The notes: a model not told the origin generated them from the sequence alone. A stretch of 64,000 bases of DNA from Acuticoccus yangtzensis (GCF_001927245.1 NZ_MJUX01000009.1:62001-126000); one strand, 5' to 3'. Positions 43,629-53,397 are shown, numbered from the stretch's first letter. Numbers and translations are program-made.

Positions 43629-43672
43629 CGGGACTCCTTGGGTGGGCACGGGTACGCGTTGCTGCATGGCGC

Positions 43673-44518
43673 TCACTCCGTGTAGGCGACGAGGCGCGCC
43701 GCGCGGGCGAGGGCAAGGTCCAGGAGCATCCCGACGACGCCGATGAAGACGATCGCGGAGATCACCCCGGTGATCGACAGGTTGTTCCACTCGTTCCAGA
43801 CGAAGTAGCCGATGCCGGTGCCGCCCACGAGCATCTCCGCCGCGACGATGACGAGCCAGGCGATGCCGATGGAGATGCGCATGCCGGTGAGGATCGTCGG
43901 CGCCGCGGCGGGGAGGATGACCGCGAAGGCGGTGCGCAGGCGGGACACCTCCAGCGTGCGCGCGACGTTCAGCCACTCGCGCCGGACGCCGGCGACGCCG
44001 AAGGCGGTGTTGATCAGCATCGGCCAGATCGAGCAGATGAAGATCACGAAGATCGCCGACAGGGACGAGTCCTTGATGGTGTAGAGGGCGAGCGGCATCC
44101 AGGCGAGCGGCGACACCGGTTTCAGGAGCTGGATGAACGGGTTGAACGCCCGGCTCGCCAGTTCCGACATGCCGATGAGGAAGCCGACAGGGATCGCCAC
44201 CAGCGCCGCCAGCCCGAACCCGGTCAGGACGCGGAACAGCGAATAGGCCAGCTGGATGCCGATGCCCTTGTCGTTGGGTCCGGCATCATAGAACGGGTCG
44301 CGGATGTGCTCCCACAGCGCCGCGCCGACCTCCAGCGGCTTGGGGAGGGCCGAGGCCCCCTCCGTCGCCTGTTTGCCGAGGAGCGCGGCATAGGCGGGGT
44401 CGAGCCCTTCGGCCGCGTCGCCCTGCTGCGCCACCACGAGAAGGTGCCAGGTCACGAGGAACAGGCCGAGGATGACGATCGACAGGATCCCGGCGCGCAG
44501 TCCGAAGGGGACGCTCAT
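43673..44518 (-). CDS. Nitrate/cyanate-type ABC importer, permease
   Basis: A 281-residue permease of the NrtB/SsuC group. The hydrophobic N-terminal helix is followed by a periplasmic stretch and five helices. The EAA loop is NVARTLEVSRLRTAFAVILPAAAPTILTGMRISIGIAWLVIVAAEML; the FIQLLKPVSPLAWMPLALY segment is typical of NrtB. It lies 4 bp after the binding-protein gene in the cyanate operon. Confidence 0.93.
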   Translation of the reverse strand: MSVPFGLRAGILSIVILGLFLVTWHLLVVAQQGDAAEGLDPAYAALLGKQATEGASALPKPLEVGAALWEHIRDPFYDAGPNDKGIGIQLAYSLFRVLTGFGLAALVAIPVGFLIGMSELASRAFNPFIQLLKPVSPLAWMPLALYTIKDSSLSAIFVIFICSIWPMLINTAFGVAGVRREWLNVARTLEVSRLRTAFAVILPAAAPTILTGMRISIGIAWLVIVAAEMLVGGTGIGYFVWNEWNNLSITGVISAIVFIGVVGMLLDLALARAARLVAYTE

Positions 44519-44522
44519 CGCC

Positions 44523-45899
44523 TCAGGCCCGTCCGATCGCGAAGGACGTCGCGTAGGCCTCGGGCTCGGCCGGGTCGAAGGTCTTGCCCATGATCGTGTG
44601 CGACTTGTAGGTGACCTCGGGCGGGGTGAAGCCCATCTCCTTCATCACCGCCGCGGCGTCGGTGGCGAGGTAGACCTGCTCGGCGACGGCCTTGTAGTCG
44701 ATGTCGCCTTCGATATAGCCCCAGCGCTTCATCTGGGTGAGGATCCAGACCGCGAAGGAGTGGTAGGGGAAGGGGTCGAAGCCGATGCGGTCCGGCACCT
44801 GGCGCACGTTGCCCTTGCCGTCCGCGAAGGTGCCGGTCAGCACCTGCTCCACCACCGTCACCGGCTGGTTGAGGTAGTTGCGCGGGGAGATCGCGGCGGC
44901 GATTTCCTTACGGTTGTCCGGGTTGTTGGAATAGGCCGTCGCGTCGAGGATGGACTTGTAGAGCGCCAGGAAGGTGTTCGGATTTTCCTCGATGAAAGCC
45001 TGGCTGGCGGCGAAGGCGCAGCACGGGTGGCCGTCCCAGATCTCCTTCGTCAGAAGGTGGATGTAGCCCACACCGTCATACACCGCGCGCTGGTTGAACG
45101 GGTCCGGCGACAGGTAGCCGTCGAGGTTGCCGGCGGACAGGTTGGCGACCATCTCCGGCGGCGGCACGACGCGGATCTGAATGTCCTGGTCGGGGTCCAG
45201 CCCCGCTTCCGCCACGTAGTAGCGTAGCAGGAAGTTGTGCATCGAATATTCGAACGGCACGCCGAAGGTGAAGCCCTTCCACATGGACGGGTCGTCCTTG
45301 TCGCGGTGCTTCATGGCGAGCGTGATCGCCTGGCCGTTGATGTTTTCGACGGCGGGCATGGTCCATGGCGTGGCGGTGGACCCGGCGCCGACGGTGATGG
45401 CGAGCGGCATCGGCGTCAGCATGTGCGCCGCGTCGTATTCGCCGGCGAGGGACTTGTCGCGGCTGACGGCCCAGCCCGCGGTCTTGATGACGTCGACGTC
45501 TAGCCCGTACTTTTCGTAGAAGCCGAGCGGCGAGGCCATGATGATCGGCGTCGCGCAGGTGATCGGCACGAAGCCGACATTGAGCTTGGTCTTCTCCAGC
45601 GGGCCGTTGGCGTCGGCGATGGCGGCTTTCACCTTGTCGAGCGGGATGAACTGGGAGATGGCGGCCAGCGCGGTGGCCCCGCCGACGCCGCGCAGGAAGG
45701 CGCGCCGGTTGGCGTCGGAGCCGAACAGGCCCTTCAGCACCGCCGACTCGACGGTGCGCGACAGGAGCGCGTCCTCGTCGGTGCCGTCGATGACGCTCGT
45801 GTGCGCCGCGTCGTGCTCGGCTTGGGACGCGTGTTTGCCGCAAGGGCAGCCGGTCCACAGTGTGGCGTCGGGATCGAACGGATCAGAGGTCGCAGCCAT
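44523..45899 (-). CDS. Nitrate/cyanate-type ABC importer, substrate-binding protein
   Basis: A 458-residue NrtA/CmpA-like binding protein. An N-terminal cytosolic-looking segment (TGCPCGKHASQAEHD, with clustered Cys) precedes a twin-arginine-like signal (NRRAFLRGVGGATALAAI), so it is probably exported folded. The binding domain includes LNVGFVPITCATPIIMASPLGFYEKYGLDV, MLTPMPLAITVGAGS, FTFGVPFEYSMHNFLLRYYVAEAGLDP and GYLSPDPFNQRAVYDG. It begins the operon that ends with cynS, so cyanate is the likely ligand; nitrate or bicarbonate remain possible. Confidence 0.92.
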   Translation of the reverse strand: MAATSDPFDPDATLWTGCPCGKHASQAEHDAAHTSVIDGTDEDALLSRTVESAVLKGLFGSDANRRAFLRGVGGATALAAISQFIPLDKVKAAIADANGPLEKTKLNVGFVPITCATPIIMASPLGFYEKYGLDVDVIKTAGWAVSRDKSLAGEYDAAHMLTPMPLAITVGAGSTATPWTMPAVENINGQAITLAMKHRDKDDPSMWKGFTFGVPFEYSMHNFLLRYYVAEAGLDPDQDIQIRVVPPPEMVANLSAGNLDGYLSPDPFNQRAVYDGVGYIHLLTKEIWDGHPCCAFAASQAFIEENPNTFLALYKSILDATAYSNNPDNRKEIAAAISPRNYLNQPVTVVEQVLTGTFADGKGNVRQVPDRIGFDPFPYHSFAVWILTQMKRWGYIEGDIDYKAVAEQVYLATDAAAVMKEMGFTPPEVTYKSHTIMGKTFDPAEPEAYATSFAIGRA

Positions 45900-46027
45900 G
45901 CTCAGGTCCCCATGATGTGTGCGGCGGGTCGCAGCGTTGTCTGACGGCGACGCTAATGAGGCGCCCGCGAACCCGGCAATGAAAATTCGCCAATCTCGTC
46001 GAAATTGCGCGCGGGCGGCGCTGGATA

Positions 46028-46045
46028 ATTACGAAAAGTCGTAAT
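46028..46045. promoter_or_regulatory. Inverted repeat ATTACGA-N4-TCGTAAT
   Basis: A perfect 7-bp inverted repeat with a 4-bp spacer (AAAG), in the 179-bp divergent region between the cyanate operon and the regulator gene and 34 bp before the regulator start. AT-rich arms in GC-rich DNA suggest a real operator, probably for the adjacent Fis-type regulator. Confidence 0.6.
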
Positions 46046-46078
46046 ACGGTGGGGGCGTGATCGAACGCACGCGGCCGA

Positions 46079-47962
46079 ATGACCCCTGATTCCCTCCTCC
46101 GGCGCCCCGTCGCGCTCGACCCCGTCGCCGACCTCCTGGAACGGTCCGAAGCCGGCATCCTCGCCCTCGACCCGATCGGCGACCGCATCGCCGCCGCCAA
46201 CGCCACCGCCGCCACCATGCTCGGCCATCCGGGCGCGCAGCTCCGCGGGCAGCGGCCGAGCGAACTCTTCCGCGCCGTCCTCCCCGCCCTCTTGGCCCTC
46301 ACCGAGGAGTGCATGGCGCTCGGCCACGCCTGGCACCCGTCGTTGATGGTGCAGCCCCGTGCCGAGCCGCAGGTGGAGGTGGAGGTGTTCGCCTCACTCG
46401 CCGCGCGGATGGAGCGGACCACGGTCACGCTCCTGATGCTGGACGCGCGCCGCCAGCGCCGCCGCCACGCCAAGCGCGAGTTCGAGCGGCTCTACCGGCT
46501 GGACCAGCTCACCGGCGGCGGATTCGACACGATCTTCCGCGAGATCGAGCGCGGCAACCGGCTGATCCTCGACGCGGCGGGCGACGGCATCTACGGCGTC
46601 AACGCGCGCGGCGAGACGACCTTCGTGAACCCCGCCGCCGAGGCGATGCTGGGCTGGAAGGCGGAGGACCTGATCGGCGCCCTCGCCCACTCGGTCTTCC
46701 ACCACAGCCACGAGGACGGCTCGTCCTACGCGGTGCACGACTGCCCGATCTACGCCGCCTTCCGTGACGGCACGGTCCACCGCGTCGAGGGCGAGGTGTT
46801 CTGGCGCCGGGACGGGACGTCCTTCCCGGTCGACTACACGTCGACGCCGATTTACGACGACGCCCGCCTCGTCGGCGCCGTGGTGCTGTTCCGCGACGTG
46901 TCGGAACGGCTGGCGCAGGAGCGGCGCATCACGTCGGCGCTGGCCGAGGTGGAGCGCCTGCGCCACCGGCTGGAGCTGGAAAACGCCTACCTGACCGACG
47001 AGATCGGCGCCCGCCACAATCACCACCGGCTGGTCGGCAGCAGCGCCGCCGTCGAGCACCTCTCCCGGCAGATCGACGCGGTGGCCGCCAGCGACGCCGC
47101 CGTTCTCGTCACCGGCGAGCCGGGCTCGGGGCGCGAGCTCGTGGCCCGCGCGATCCACGACGCCAGTGCGCGGCGCCAGCGGCCCTTCGTGCGCGTCCAC
47201 TGCGCCGCCGAAACGGGGCTCGAGGACGAGCTGTTCGGCCACGCCGCCGCCGCGGGCGCCCACGCGCGGGTCGGCCGCTACGAGCTGGCCGATGGCGGCA
47301 CGTTGTTCCTGCAGGACGTCGCCGCGCTTCCCTTCCCGCTGCAGGTGCGCCTCGCCCGCGCCATCGAGGAAGGCCGCTTCGAGCGCACGGGCGACGACCG
47401 GCCGATCGCCGCCAGCGTCCGCCTCGTCGCCTCGGCGGAGGGTGACCTCGCCGCGCGCGTGGAAGACGGCAACTTCTACGACCGCCTCTATTGGCGCCTC
47501 GCGACCTTCCCCATCGCCGTCCCCGCCCTGCGCGAACGGCGGGAGGACGTGCGCGCCCTCGCCCAGCACGTCATCACCACCGTCGCCGCGCGGCTCGGCA
47601 AGCCCGCGCCGCGCCTGTCCGTCGCCAACCTCGCCGCGCTGGAGGCCTACGGCTGGCCCGGTAATGTGCGCGAGCTGGAAACGGTGGTGGAACGCGCGGT
47701 GATCGTCGCGCGGGACGAGCGGCTGCATCTCGACCTCGGCGAGGGGCCGGCCGGCGAGGTGGAGCCGCGCCGCACGGTCGCCGGCGTCCCCACCGCCGAC
47801 GAGCTGCGGCAGATCGAACGCGAGGCGATCACCACGGCGCTGGCCCGCTGCCGCGGCCGCGTGTCCGGCCCGAAGGGCGCGGCGACGCTGCTCGGCCTGA
47901 AACCCACCACCCTCTATTCGCGCCTGAAGCGCCTCGGCATCGAGGCGAGCGATTATAAATGA
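46079..47962 (+). CDS. PAS-AAA+-Fis regulator with degenerate sigma-54 contact motif
   Basis: A 627-residue NtrC-family-like regulator. Two PAS regions are visible: residues about 20-130, and about 165-285 with [31 protein letters not shown] short coiled coil follows, then an AAA+ domain (about 315-545) and a Fis-type HTH at the C-terminus ([38 protein letters not shown]). The AAA+ domain is altered: Walker A is GEPGSGRE (Lys to Arg), the GAFTGA loop is absent ([16 protein letters not shown]), and Walker B reads [12 protein letters not shown]. It therefore probably does not open sigma-54 promoters and may act as a conventional repressor or activator. It is divergent from the cyanate operon and is its likely regulator (inference). 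Confidence 0.9.
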   Translation: MTPDSLLRRPVALDPVADLLERSEAGILALDPIGDRIAAANATAATMLGHPGAQLRGQRPSELFRAVLPALLALTEECMALGHAWHPSLMVQPRAEPQVEVEVFASLAARMERTTVTLLMLDARRQRRRHAKREFERLYRLDQLTGGGFDTIFREIERGNRLILDAAGDGIYGVNARGETTFVNPAAEAMLGWKAEDLIGALAHSVFHHSHEDGSSYAVHDCPIYAAFRDGTVHRVEGEVFWRRDGTSFPVDYTSTPIYDDARLVGAVVLFRDVSERLAQERRITSALAEVERLRHRLELENAYLTDEIGARHNHHRLVGSSAAVEHLSRQIDAVAASDAAVLVTGEPGSGRELVARAIHDASARRQRPFVRVHCAAETGLEDELFGHAAAAGAHARVGRYELADGGTLFLQDVAALPFPLQVRLARAIEEGRFERTGDDRPIAASVRLVASAEGDLAARVEDGNFYDRLYWRLATFPIAVPALRERREDVRALAQHVITTVAARLGKPAPRLSVANLAALEAYGWPGNVRELETVVERAVIVARDERLHLDLGEGPAGEVEPRRTVAGVPTADELRQIEREAITTALARCRGRVSGPKGAATLLGLKPTTLYSRLKRLGIEASDYK

Positions 47963-47975
47963 AAGGAACCGCCCG

Positions 47976-48440
47976 ATGAGCCGACCGCCGCTGCCCCCCT
48001 TCGACGCCGCCGCCGCCGCGCAGAAGGCCCGCATGGCCGAGGACGCCTGGAACTCGCGCGATCCGGAGCGCGTGGCCGGCGCCTATACCGAGGACTGCGC
48101 ATGGCGCAACCGGGCGGAGATGTTCGCCGGCCGCGACGCCATCGTCGCCTTCCTCACCCGCAAGTGGGCGAAAGAGCTGGACTACCGGCTGATCAAGGAG
48201 GTGTGGGCCTTTAACGAGAACCGCATCGCCGTGCGCTTCGCCTACGAGTGGCACGACGATTCCGGGTCCTGGTTCCGCTCCTACGGCAACGAGAACTGGG
48301 AGTTCGACGGCGCCGGGCTGATGCGCCGCCGCATCGCCTCCATCAACGATCTGCCGATCGCCGCCGCCGACCGCCTCTTCCACTGGCCGCTCGGCCGGCG
48401 GCCCGACGATCATCCGGGCCTCTCCGACCTCGGCCTGTAG
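47976..48440 (+). CDS. DUF1348 / NTF2-like protein
   Basis: A 154-residue protein of the SnoaL/NTF2-like superfamily, matching DUF1348: [69 protein letters not shown] and [29 protein letters not shown]. The fold is a small alpha/beta cone that binds hydrophobic ligands; the activity is unknown. It starts 13 bp after the Fis-type regulator and is probably co-transcribed with it. Confidence 0.9.
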   Translation: MSRPPLPPFDAAAAAQKARMAEDAWNSRDPERVAGAYTEDCAWRNRAEMFAGRDAIVAFLTRKWAKELDYRLIKEVWAFNENRIAVRFAYEWHDDSGSWFRSYGNENWEFDGAGLMRRRIASINDLPIAAADRLFHWPLGRRPDDHPGLSDLGL

Positions 48441-48459
48441 CGGCGGCGGCGGCCCGTCG

Positions 48460-49311
48460 TCAGAGCGGCCGTGCCGCCATCGCCGGGCGTGCGGCCTGGT
48501 GCAGGGCCTCGCCCATCCTGCGCGCCTCGTCCTCGAGCACCGGCAGGATCTTGTCGATCCGAGACGGCGGCAGCTTGTCGGAAATGGCGATCACGGTCAT
48601 CGACATGGGGTGGCCGGCGATGGCCACCGAGATGCCGCGAAACCCCGGGATTACGCAGCCGACGCTCATCGCATAGCCTCGCCCCCGCGCGGCGGCGATG
48701 AGCTCCAGCACCCGCTGCGGTGTCAGGCGATGGCGCACATAGCGCTCGGCGTTGCGCGCCGCGACGGCCTCGGCCGTCTCCTGCGGAAGCGCGGCCATGA
48801 TCGACAACGAGCTGGCGCCCAGCCCGAGCGGCCGGCGATGGCCCACCTGGGTCGGGATCGCCTGAAAGCCGTCGCGCCCCTCCCGCCGGTCGAGGCACAG
48901 GCCGTCGTCGCCGCTGCGGCTGTGCAGATAGGTGCAGTCGCCGATCTGGTCGACGACCCTTTGCAGGAACGGGGCGCACACGGCGCGCGTGTCCACCTCG
49001 GGCGCCGCCGCAATTCCCAGCTCGTAGACGAGCCGGCCGAGGCGGACGCCCCGCTCGCCCGGCACCCGCTCGATCAACCCTTCCTCGGTCAAGAGATCGA
49101 GCAGCCGGTGAACAGTGGGTTTGGGCAGATGCGTGGCATGGGCGAGCTGCGTCAGCGTCGCCGTCCCCTCCCGGCAATAGGCAAGTTCCTTCAGGAGCGA
49201 GATCGCCCGGCGCGTCCCGCGGGTCGCTGACTTCTTCTCGGGCGGCGCGCTGGCGGGCGTGGCGGTGGCGGTGGCGGTGGCGGGCGTGGCGGCCAGAGTG
49301 TGCATGTCCAT
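48460..49311 (-). CDS. IclR family transcriptional regulator
   Basis: A 283-residue regulator. The ATG at 49311 follows GGAGGAAGG. Residues 7-17 are an ATATAT repeat from a (GGTGGC)n tract in the DNA. The winged HTH (about 33-95) reads AISLLKELAYCREGTATLTQLAHATHLPKPTVHRLLDLLTEEGLIERV, and the IclR effector domain follows (VVDQIGDCTYLHSRSGDDGLCLDRREG, GASSLSIMAALP, GYAMSVGCVIPGFRGISVAI). It is divergent from the TTT transporter operon and is probably its regulator, responding to the imported acid or a product. Confidence 0.92.
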   Translation of the reverse strand: MDMHTLAATPATATATATPASAPPEKKSATRGTRRAISLLKELAYCREGTATLTQLAHATHLPKPTVHRLLDLLTEEGLIERVPGERGVRLGRLVYELGIAAAPEVDTRAVCAPFLQRVVDQIGDCTYLHSRSGDDGLCLDRREGRDGFQAIPTQVGHRRPLGLGASSLSIMAALPQETAEAVAARNAERYVRHRLTPQRVLELIAAARGRGYAMSVGCVIPGFRGISVAIAGHPMSMTVIAISDKLPPSRIDKILPVLEDEARRMGEALHQAARPAMAARPL

Positions 49312-49396
49312 AAACGTCCTTCCTCCCGCGCCGGGAATGCAAGGATGGCGCCGCCCCGGACACCGGCGCCCCTCACCCCCGAGAAGTTCCACTCAG

Positions 49397-49406
49397 CGGA
49401 ATTCCG
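49397..49406. promoter_or_regulatory. Palindrome CGGAATTCCG, candidate IclR operator
   Basis: A perfect 10-bp palindrome in the 217-bp divergent region between the IclR gene and tctC. IclR-family sites often have GGAA/TTCC half-sites. A second, spaced repeat TTTTGT-N14-ACAAAA lies at 49436-49461. Confidence 0.4.
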
Positions 49407-49528
49407 GCGATTTTGCGCTTCCATCGCGCCGACGCTTTTGTACCCTCGCCGCATAACAAAAACAAAGTCGCGACCCACCGCGCACAGCAACGGGGAGGCG
49501 CTGCAACAACAAACCTCAAGGTACGATC

Positions 49529-50554
49529 ATGAAACGGACTCCCGCTCGGTGCGGCGCATCAAACACTCGTGGTTCAGCGCCCAACAGCCTGCTGCGCGCA
49601 GCGGCATCTGCGGTCGTGCTGGCCGGAATGACTTCCGCAGCCGCGGCGCAATCGTCGTTCCCGGACCACACGATCACCCTGGTCGCCCCCTTTCCTCCCG
49701 GCGGCGCGGCGGACGTGATCTCGCGCATGCTGTCGGACCCGCTGGGCGAAGCGCTCGGCCAGACGGTGATCGTCGAGAACCGCGCCGGCGGCGGTGGGCG
49801 CATCGGCACCGACGCGGTGGTGCGCGCCGAGCCGGACGGCTACACGCTGCTGATGGGCAGCCAGGCCACCCACTCCATCAATCCCGAGCTCTACGACAAT
49901 CTCGGCTACGACCCGGCGGTCGACACGGCCCCTGTCGCCATCGCCGGCGCCGTCGGCTACGTCATCTACGTGAACAAGGACGTGCCGGTCGACTCGATCG
50001 CCGACCTCGTGGAAAGCGCCAAGTCCGATCCGGGCGGGATCGCCTACGGTTCGGCCGGCTACGGCGGCGGCTCGCACCTTTGCATCGAGCTCTTGCAGTC
50101 GATGATCGAGGGGGAATTCACCCACATTCCGTTCCAGGGCACGGCACCCGCCACCACCGCCCTTCTCGGCGGAGAGGTGGACATGCTGTGCGACGTCATC
50201 ACCACCGGCCGCCCGCACATCGAGGCCGGCGCGGTGAAGGCGCTCGCCGTCACCACGCCCGAGCGGCACCCGCAGCTTCCGGACCTGCCCACCGTCGCCG
50301 AGGCCGGCGTGCCGGGATATGAGGCGGTCAGCTATTACGGCCTCTTCGCCCCCGCGAACGTGCCCGAGGACGTGCTCACCACGCTGCGCGAGACCGCGCG
50401 TGAGGTGATCGCCCAGCCGGAGGTGGCCGCGCGTCTCGGCGAACTCGGCATGGTTCCGGTGGACGTCGACGCGCAGGGCTTTGCCGACTACGTCGCCAAG
50501 GACCGCGCGGTGTGGGGCGCCGTCATCGACGGTGCCGGGATCACGGTGAACTGA
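49529..50554 (+). CDS. TTT-family substrate-binding protein (TctC/Bug)
   Basis: A 341-residue periplasmic Bug protein. A signal peptide runs to about residue 41 (AAASAVVLAGMTSAAAAQ). Family motifs include ITLVAPFPPGGAADVISRML, VIVENRAGGGGRIGTDAVVRAEPDGYTLLMGS, IAYGSAGYGGGSHLCIELL and HIPFQGTAPATTALLGGEVDMLCD. It binds a carboxylate and delivers it to TctAB. It is the first gene of the operon; the cyclase follows after 6 bp. Confidence 0.92.
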   Translation: MKRTPARCGASNTRGSAPNSLLRAAASAVVLAGMTSAAAAQSSFPDHTITLVAPFPPGGAADVISRMLSDPLGEALGQTVIVENRAGGGGRIGTDAVVRAEPDGYTLLMGSQATHSINPELYDNLGYDPAVDTAPVAIAGAVGYVIYVNKDVPVDSIADLVESAKSDPGGIAYGSAGYGGGSHLCIELLQSMIEGEFTHIPFQGTAPATTALLGGEVDMLCDVITTGRPHIEAGAVKALAVTTPERHPQLPDLPTVAEAGVPGYEAVSYYGLFAPANVPEDVLTTLRETAREVIAQPEVAARLGELGMVPVDVDAQGFADYVAKDRAVWGAVIDGAGITVN

Positions 50555-50560
50555 CCCGCC

Positions 50561-51250
50561 ATGGAAATCGTCGATCTCAGCCGCGAGCTCTTCCATCGCA
50601 CGGCCACGCACCCGGCCCATCCGCCCGTCATCATGACCGTGTGGAACGACCATTCCGAGAAGAAGGTCGCCGGTGACACGGTGTTCTCCAGCAAAGCGAT
50701 GTCCATCGCCTTCAGCGACCACGCCGGAACCCACGTGGATGCGCCCATCCACTTCGACCCGCGCCCCGATGCGCTGACCATCGACCAGGTGCCGCTGGAG
50801 AACTTCATCACCGAGGCCTTCTGCGTGGACCTGCGCGACACGCCGCTCGGCCACGCGGTGACGGTGGAGGAGCTGAAGGCGGCCGTGGAGGCCACGGGCG
50901 AGACCATCAAGCCCCGCGACACGGTGCTGATCCTGCTCGGCACGAACGAGAAGCTCCTCGGCAAGCCGGCCTATCAGCACGACTTCGCCGGCCTCTCGAT
51001 CGAAGCGATCCATTGGCTGGCGGACCAGGGCATCGGCATGTTCGGCGTGGAGGCGGTGAGCCCGTCGCCGGAGGGTGAGTTGAACTTCAAGGCGCATATG
51101 GCCTGCGCCGAGCGGGGCATCACCCACATGGAGTGCCTCGCCAACCTGGAGGCGGTGGCCGGCCGCGGGCGCTTCCGCTTCATCGGCCTTCCGCTGAAGC
51201 TGCGCGGCGGGACGGCGAGCCCCATCCGCGCCGTCGCCCTCTTCGAGTAG
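50561..51250 (+). CDS. Cyclase family protein (kynurenine-formamidase-like)
   Basis: A 229-residue metal-dependent hydrolase of the cyclase/KynB family. The signature AFSDHAGTHVDAPIHFDPRP contains the HxGTHxDxPxH metal-binding motif, and the C-terminal His/Glu pair is in GIGMFGVEAVSP. Such enzymes hydrolyse formyl-amides or cyclic amides and imides. It sits between tctC and tctB, so it likely acts on the transported compound. Confidence 0.89.
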   Translation: MEIVDLSRELFHRTATHPAHPPVIMTVWNDHSEKKVAGDTVFSSKAMSIAFSDHAGTHVDAPIHFDPRPDALTIDQVPLENFITEAFCVDLRDTPLGHAVTVEELKAAVEATGETIKPRDTVLILLGTNEKLLGKPAYQHDFAGLSIEAIHWLADQGIGMFGVEAVSPSPEGELNFKAHMACAERGITHMECLANLEAVAGRGRFRFIGLPLKLRGGTASPIRAVALFE

Positions 51251-51409
51251 ACGCCGACCGGTGGCCGCCGTGCGGTCCGCCGTCATGGCGACCACCGCGG
51301 CGACCACCGCGGCGGCCACCCCGCCCATTGCGCCCCTCTTCGCGCGCCCACCGCGGTGCGGCGCGGCCGCCCTCCGCCAGCACCGCGCGGCGAGAACGGA
51401 GCATCCCAC

Positions 51410-51859
51410 ATGCAACAGCCTGACTATCGCGACATCTTGGGGGGAGGGCTCCTTCTTCTCCTCGGCCTCTTCATGATCTGGTACGCCGCCTCGTCCCTCT
51501 CGCTGGGGACGATCAGGCGGATGGGGCCGGGCATGTTCCCGATGGGCGTCGGCGGGCTCCTGGCCATGTTCGGCCTCCTCATCGCCGTGCCCGCGCTGTT
51601 CCGGCGGAGCGACTTCCCGGCCGTGGAATGGCGCACCGCGGCGGCCGTCCTCGCCGGCATCGCCGCGTTCGCCATCGCCATCCGCACGGTGGGGCTCGCC
51701 CCGGCCATCATCGCCCAGCTCGTCGTCACCGCCGGGGCGGAACGCGAGTTCCGGCCGCTGGCGCTTCTCGTCATGGCGCTGACCTTCCCGCTGGCGGCCT
51801 ACCTCATCTTCGGCGTCGGCCTCGGCCTGCCGGTCCCCATGCTGCGCTGGCCGGCATGA
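51410..51859 (+). CDS. TTT transporter small membrane subunit TctB
   Basis: A 149-residue protein with four hydrophobic helices: DILGGGLLLLLGLFMIWYAASSL with the following LGTIRRMGPGMFPMGVGGLLAMFGLLIAV, the conserved TctB signature, then two more helices. The ATG at 51410 gives the conserved start (MQQPDYRDILGG). Its stop overlaps the tctA start (ATGA). Confidence 0.9.
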   Translation: MQQPDYRDILGGGLLLLLGLFMIWYAASSLSLGTIRRMGPGMFPMGVGGLLAMFGLLIAVPALFRRSDFPAVEWRTAAAVLAGIAAFAIAIRTVGLAPAIIAQLVVTAGAEREFRPLALLVMALTFPLAAYLIFGVGLGLPVPMLRWPA

Positions 51860-53397
51860 GCGGCGTGTTCGACGGCCTCGGCGGCAACCTCGCCCTCGGA
51901 CTGGGCGTCGCCCTGTCCTTCTCCAATCTCGCCTACTGCTTCCTCGGCGTGCTCCTCGGCACCGTGGTCGGCGTGATCCCCGGCATCGGCGCCCTCGCCG
52001 CGATCTCGATGCTGTTCCCGATCACCTTCCACCTCGACCCGACGGCGGCGCTCATCATGCTGGCCGGCATCTGGTACGGCTCGACCTATGGCGGGTCCAC
52101 GGCAGCGATCCTCCTCAACATCCCCGGCACGCCGTCCACCGCCGTCACCGCGCTCGACGGTTATCCGATGAGCCGCAACGGGCGCGGCGGCGTGGCGCTG
52201 CTGATGTCGACGGTCGCGTCCTTCGCGGGGGGCTCGGTCGGCATCCTTCTCATGATGCTGTTCTCCCCGCTCATCACCCAATATGCGCTGTCCTTCGGCG
52301 CGGCGGAATATTTCGCGCTGATGGTGCTCGGCCTCGTCGCCGCCTCCACGATCTCAGAGGGCTCGGCGGTGAAGGGCCTCGCCATGGTGGTGCTCGGCAT
52401 CGCCTTCGGCACGGTGGGGATGGACATCTATACCGGCGCCGAGCGCTTCACCTTCGGCTCCATGGGGCTCTTGGACGGGATCAGCCTGGTCGCGCTCGCC
52501 ATGGGGATCTTCGGGGTGGCCGAGATCATCGCCTCGCGCAGCCAGATGGATCACAAGACCTTGGACCGCACGTCCGTCAGCCTCAGCGCCATGAAGCCGA
52601 CGCGCGACGACGTGCGCCGCTCGATCCCGGCGATGATCCGCGGCTCGGCCATCGGCTCCTTCTTCGGCACGCTGCCGGGGACCGGGCCGTCGGTCGCCGC
52701 CTTCATCGCCTACGCGGCCGAGAAGCGCTCCTCGCGCGACCCGTCACGCTTCGGCAAGGGCACCATCGAAGGCGTGATGGCGCCCGAATCGGCCAACAAC
52801 GCCGCGGACCAGACCGCCTTCATCCCGACGATGACGCTCGGCATTCCGGGCAGTCCCACCATGGCGCTGCTGTTGGGCGCGCTCATCATCCACGGCATCT
52901 CGCCCGGACCGCAGCTGATGACGACCCAGCCCGATCTCTTCTGGGGCCTCGTCATGAGCTTCTGGATCGGCAATCTGCTGCTGCTCATCCTCAACATTCC
53001 GCTCGTCGGGCTGTGGGTGCGGCTGCTCCTGATCCCCTATCACCTCCTCTATCCGGCAGTGCTGATGTTCATCTGCATCGGCGTCTACACGGTGAACAAC
53101 ACCGCGTTCGACGTGTGGCTGGTCGCCGCCTTCGGGGCGATCGGCTATCTGATGCGGCTGTTGGGTTTCCAGGCGGCGCCGCTCCTGCTGGGCTTCGTCC
53201 TGGGACCCTTGATGGAAGAGCACGTGCGCCGTGCTCTGCTGATCTCGCGCGGCGATCCGATGACGTTCATCGAGCGGCCGATCAGCTGCACGATCCTGGT
53301 GGCGACGCTGCTGCTGCTCGTTTGGAGCGGGGTCGGCGCGCTGCGCAAGCGGCGCGCGGCGGATGCGCCCGCCGTCCCCGTCCTTGCCGATGAATGA
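51856..53397 (+). CDS. TTT transporter large membrane subunit TctA
   Basis: A 513-residue permease with 11-12 helices. TctA signatures include GTVVGVIPGIGALAAISMLFP, WYGSTYGGSTAAILLNIPGTPSTAVTALDGYPM, GTLPGTGPSVAAFIAYAAEKR and GVMAPESANNAADQTAFIPTMTLGIPGSPTMALLLGAL. It starts at the ATG overlapping the tctB stop. It imports the acid bound by the Bug protein. Confidence 0.94.
   Translation: MSGVFDGLGGNLALGLGVALSFSNLAYCFLGVLLGTVVGVIPGIGALAAISMLFPITFHLDPTAALIMLAGIWYGSTYGGSTAAILLNIPGTPSTAVTALDGYPMSRNGRGGVALLMSTVASFAGGSVGILLMMLFSPLITQYALSFGAAEYFALMVLGLVAASTISEGSAVKGLAMVVLGIAFGTVGMDIYTGAERFTFGSMGLLDGISLVALAMGIFGVAEIIASRSQMDHKTLDRTSVSLSAMKPTRDDVRRSIPAMIRGSAIGSFFGTLPGTGPSVAAFIAYAAEKRSSRDPSRFGKGTIEGVMAPESANNAADQTAFIPTMTLGIPGSPTMALLLGALIIHGISPGPQLMTTQPDLFWGLVMSFWIGNLLLLILNIPLVGLWVRLLLIPYHLLYPAVLMFICIGVYTVNNTAFDVWLVAAFGAIGYLMRLLGFQAAPLLLGFVLGPLMEEHVRRALLISRGDPMTFIERPISCTILVATLLLLVWSGVGALRKRRAADAPAVPVLADE

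Noticed and set aside
46079-47962. Calling this protein a standard sigma-54 activator
   Set aside because: The GAFTGA loop is absent and Walker motifs are altered.
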